This document shows, in pieces, positions 4,761 to 5,728 of a stretch of DNA of 5,728 bases. The position numbers and the translations under genes were made by a program. The notes below the pieces were generated by a model. The model saw only the letters and a list, made by a program, of their open reading frames with translations. It made no database searches and was not told where the DNA came from. Where the stretch lies: NCBI GenBank assembly GCA_029938515.1, contig JAOZUU010000129.1:1728-7455 (forward strand). Direction: 5' to 3'. Source of the stretch: Desulfobacterales bacterium (GTDB lineage Bacteria > Desulfobacterota > Desulfobacteria > Desulfobacterales > QNYZ01). How positions within the stretch are numbered: position 1 is the stretch's first letter; each line of letters begins with the position of its first letter.

Positions 4761-5728
4761 CTAAAACCCCTCAAACGGTTCCCGCTTAACAAACCTGCCG
4801 TGACCCGCCTGGCCGACGAATTCCATCTGTTCACCGTTCCATTGGGCCACCTTCTTGCCCCGGGAATAGACCAGATCCGGCATTCCGGTCATTTCCATGC
4901 CTTCATACGGCGTGTAATCGACGTTCATGTGCAGCCTGGACTGGGTGATGGTAAACTTTCGATCGGGATCGAAAACGACCATGTCGGCATCCTTTCCCAC
5001 GGCGATCTCGCCCTTGTCCCTGAGGCCGAACATCCTGGCCGTGCCGGTCGAAAGGACTTCCACCATTTTCTCCAGACTGATGCGACCCTTGACCACGCCT
5101 TCCGTATGCAGAAGCATCAACAGAGTCTCGATGCCGGGGGCACCGTTGGGGATCTTCTTGTAATCGTCCTTGCCGAACATATCCTTTTTACCTTTGAAAT
5201 CAAACGGACAGTGATCCGTGGCCACTACCTGGATATCGCCGCCCCGCAATCCCCCCCACAGGGCCTCGTTACTTTCCCTGGTTCGCAGGGGCGGGCTCAT
5301 GACGTATTTGGCGCCGTTAAAATCGGGTTCCTTGTAGCGCTCGTCATCCAGCAAAAGATACTGGGGACAAGTCTCGGCAAAAACGTTCACCCCGCGATCG
5401 CGGGCGTTTTTAACGATCCCGAGCCCTTCTTGGGAGGAAAGATGAACGATATAAATCCGGGAATCGGTCAGTTCCACCATCTTGGACGCCCGGTAGATGG
5501 CCTCTTCCTCGGCGATATTGGGCCGGCTCATGGCATGGTAATAGGGGTCGAGCTTGCCTTCTTTAGCCAGCACCTCGTTCATGTGCTGGATAATGTAGAC
5601 GTTTTCGGCGTGGACCTGGACCAGGCCGCCGTATTTTTTGGTCTCTTCCAAAAGCTTGATCATGGTGGCATCGTCCACCCGGAAGTCGTAGACCATGAAA
5701 ATTTTGAAACTCGGGGTGCCGTATTCCT
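4761..5728 (-). CDS. hydA: Dihydropyrimidinase / D-hydantoinase (N-terminus cut by window edge)
   Basis: Cytosolic cyclic amidohydrolase that opens the ring of 5,6-dihydrouracil, dihydrothymine or 5-substituted hydantoins, as in the reductive pyrimidine degradation pathway. The frame runs through the right edge, so 321 residues are visible out of about 460-470; the N-terminal HxH metal ligands are missing. Numbering from the first complete codon, the carbamylated metal-bridging lysine is K8 in SFKIFM. The remaining ligands are H39 (QVHAEN), H95 (YIVHLSS) and D171 (TDHCPFDFKGK). Asn194 in IPNGAPGIE matches the substrate-binding asparagine loop. The C-terminal GRFVKREPF tail is typical of the family. 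The TDHCPF and NGAPGIE signatures favour dihydropyrimidinase/hydantoinase over allantoinase or dihydroorotase; the true substrate cannot be told from sequence. The stop is TAG at 4763-4761. The gene lies 666 bp from ispG with terminator-like hairpins between, so it probably belongs to a different transcription unit whose other members are off the right edge. Confidence 0.93.
   Translation of the reverse strand, partial: EYGTPSFKIFMVYDFRVDDATMIKLLEETKKYGGLVQVHAENVYIIQHMNEVLAKEGKLDPYYHAMSRPNIAEEEAIYRASKMVELTDSRIYIVHLSSQEGLGIVKNARDRGVNVFAETCPQYLLLDDERYKEPDFNGAKYVMSPPLRTRESNEALWGGLRGGDIQVVATDHCPFDFKGKKDMFGKDDYKKIPNGAPGIETLLMLLHTEGVVKGRISLEKMVEVLSTGTARMFGLRDKGEIAVGKDADMVVFDPDRKFTITQSRLHMNVDYTPYEGMEMTGMPDLVYSRGKKVAQWNGEQMEFVGQAGHGRFVKREPFEGF

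Overview
The window is a stretch of ordinary bacterial chromosome in which every gene I can support lies on the minus strand. Reading in the direction of transcription (high to low coordinates) there is: the C-terminal two-thirds of a dihydropyrimidinase/hydantoinase (4761 to beyond 5728, cut by the right edge); a 666-bp non-coding gap (4095-4760) full of small repeats and hairpins; then a tight three-gene run of ispG (2997-4094), proS (1490-3007) and a bifunctional (p)ppGpp synthetase/hydrolase of the Rel/SpoT family (1487 to beyond 1, cut by the left edge).

ispG, proS and rel almost certainly form one operon. proS starts inside ispG (11-nt overlap, with its own good Shine-Dalgarno sequence), and rel starts 2 nt after the proS stop. 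IspG makes the penultimate intermediate of the MEP isoprenoid pathway, ProS charges tRNA-Pro, and Rel senses uncharged tRNA on ribosomes and makes or destroys (p)ppGpp. All diagnostic active-site residues that can be seen are intact, so all three look functional. The Rel frame was checked codon by codon and is uninterrupted to the window edge.

The likely host is a Gram-negative anaerobe of the Desulfobacterota (former Deltaproteobacteria), perhaps Desulfobacteraceae-like. This is inferred from three things: the combination of MEP pathway, archaeal/eukaryotic-type ProRS and a Rel of bifunctional type; the roughly balanced base composition; and an intergenic region littered with short dispersed-repeat-like sequences. 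No 16S or other marker is present, so this is a soft call.

The most interesting material is in the 4095-4760 gap. It contains a CRP/HcpR-like dyad at the class II distance upstream of a good -10 hexamer, followed about 130 nt downstream by a strong hairpin with a T-rich tail on the same strand. Together these could define an undescribed small RNA of about 170 nt. The gap also holds a 14-bp perfect C/G-rich inverted repeat, a TGTAA...TTACA repeat pair, a larger CGCGAAAGG inverted repeat, and a 12-bp tandem repeat over the probable ispG promoter. I see no defence system, mobile element, CRISPR array, tRNA or rRNA in the window.
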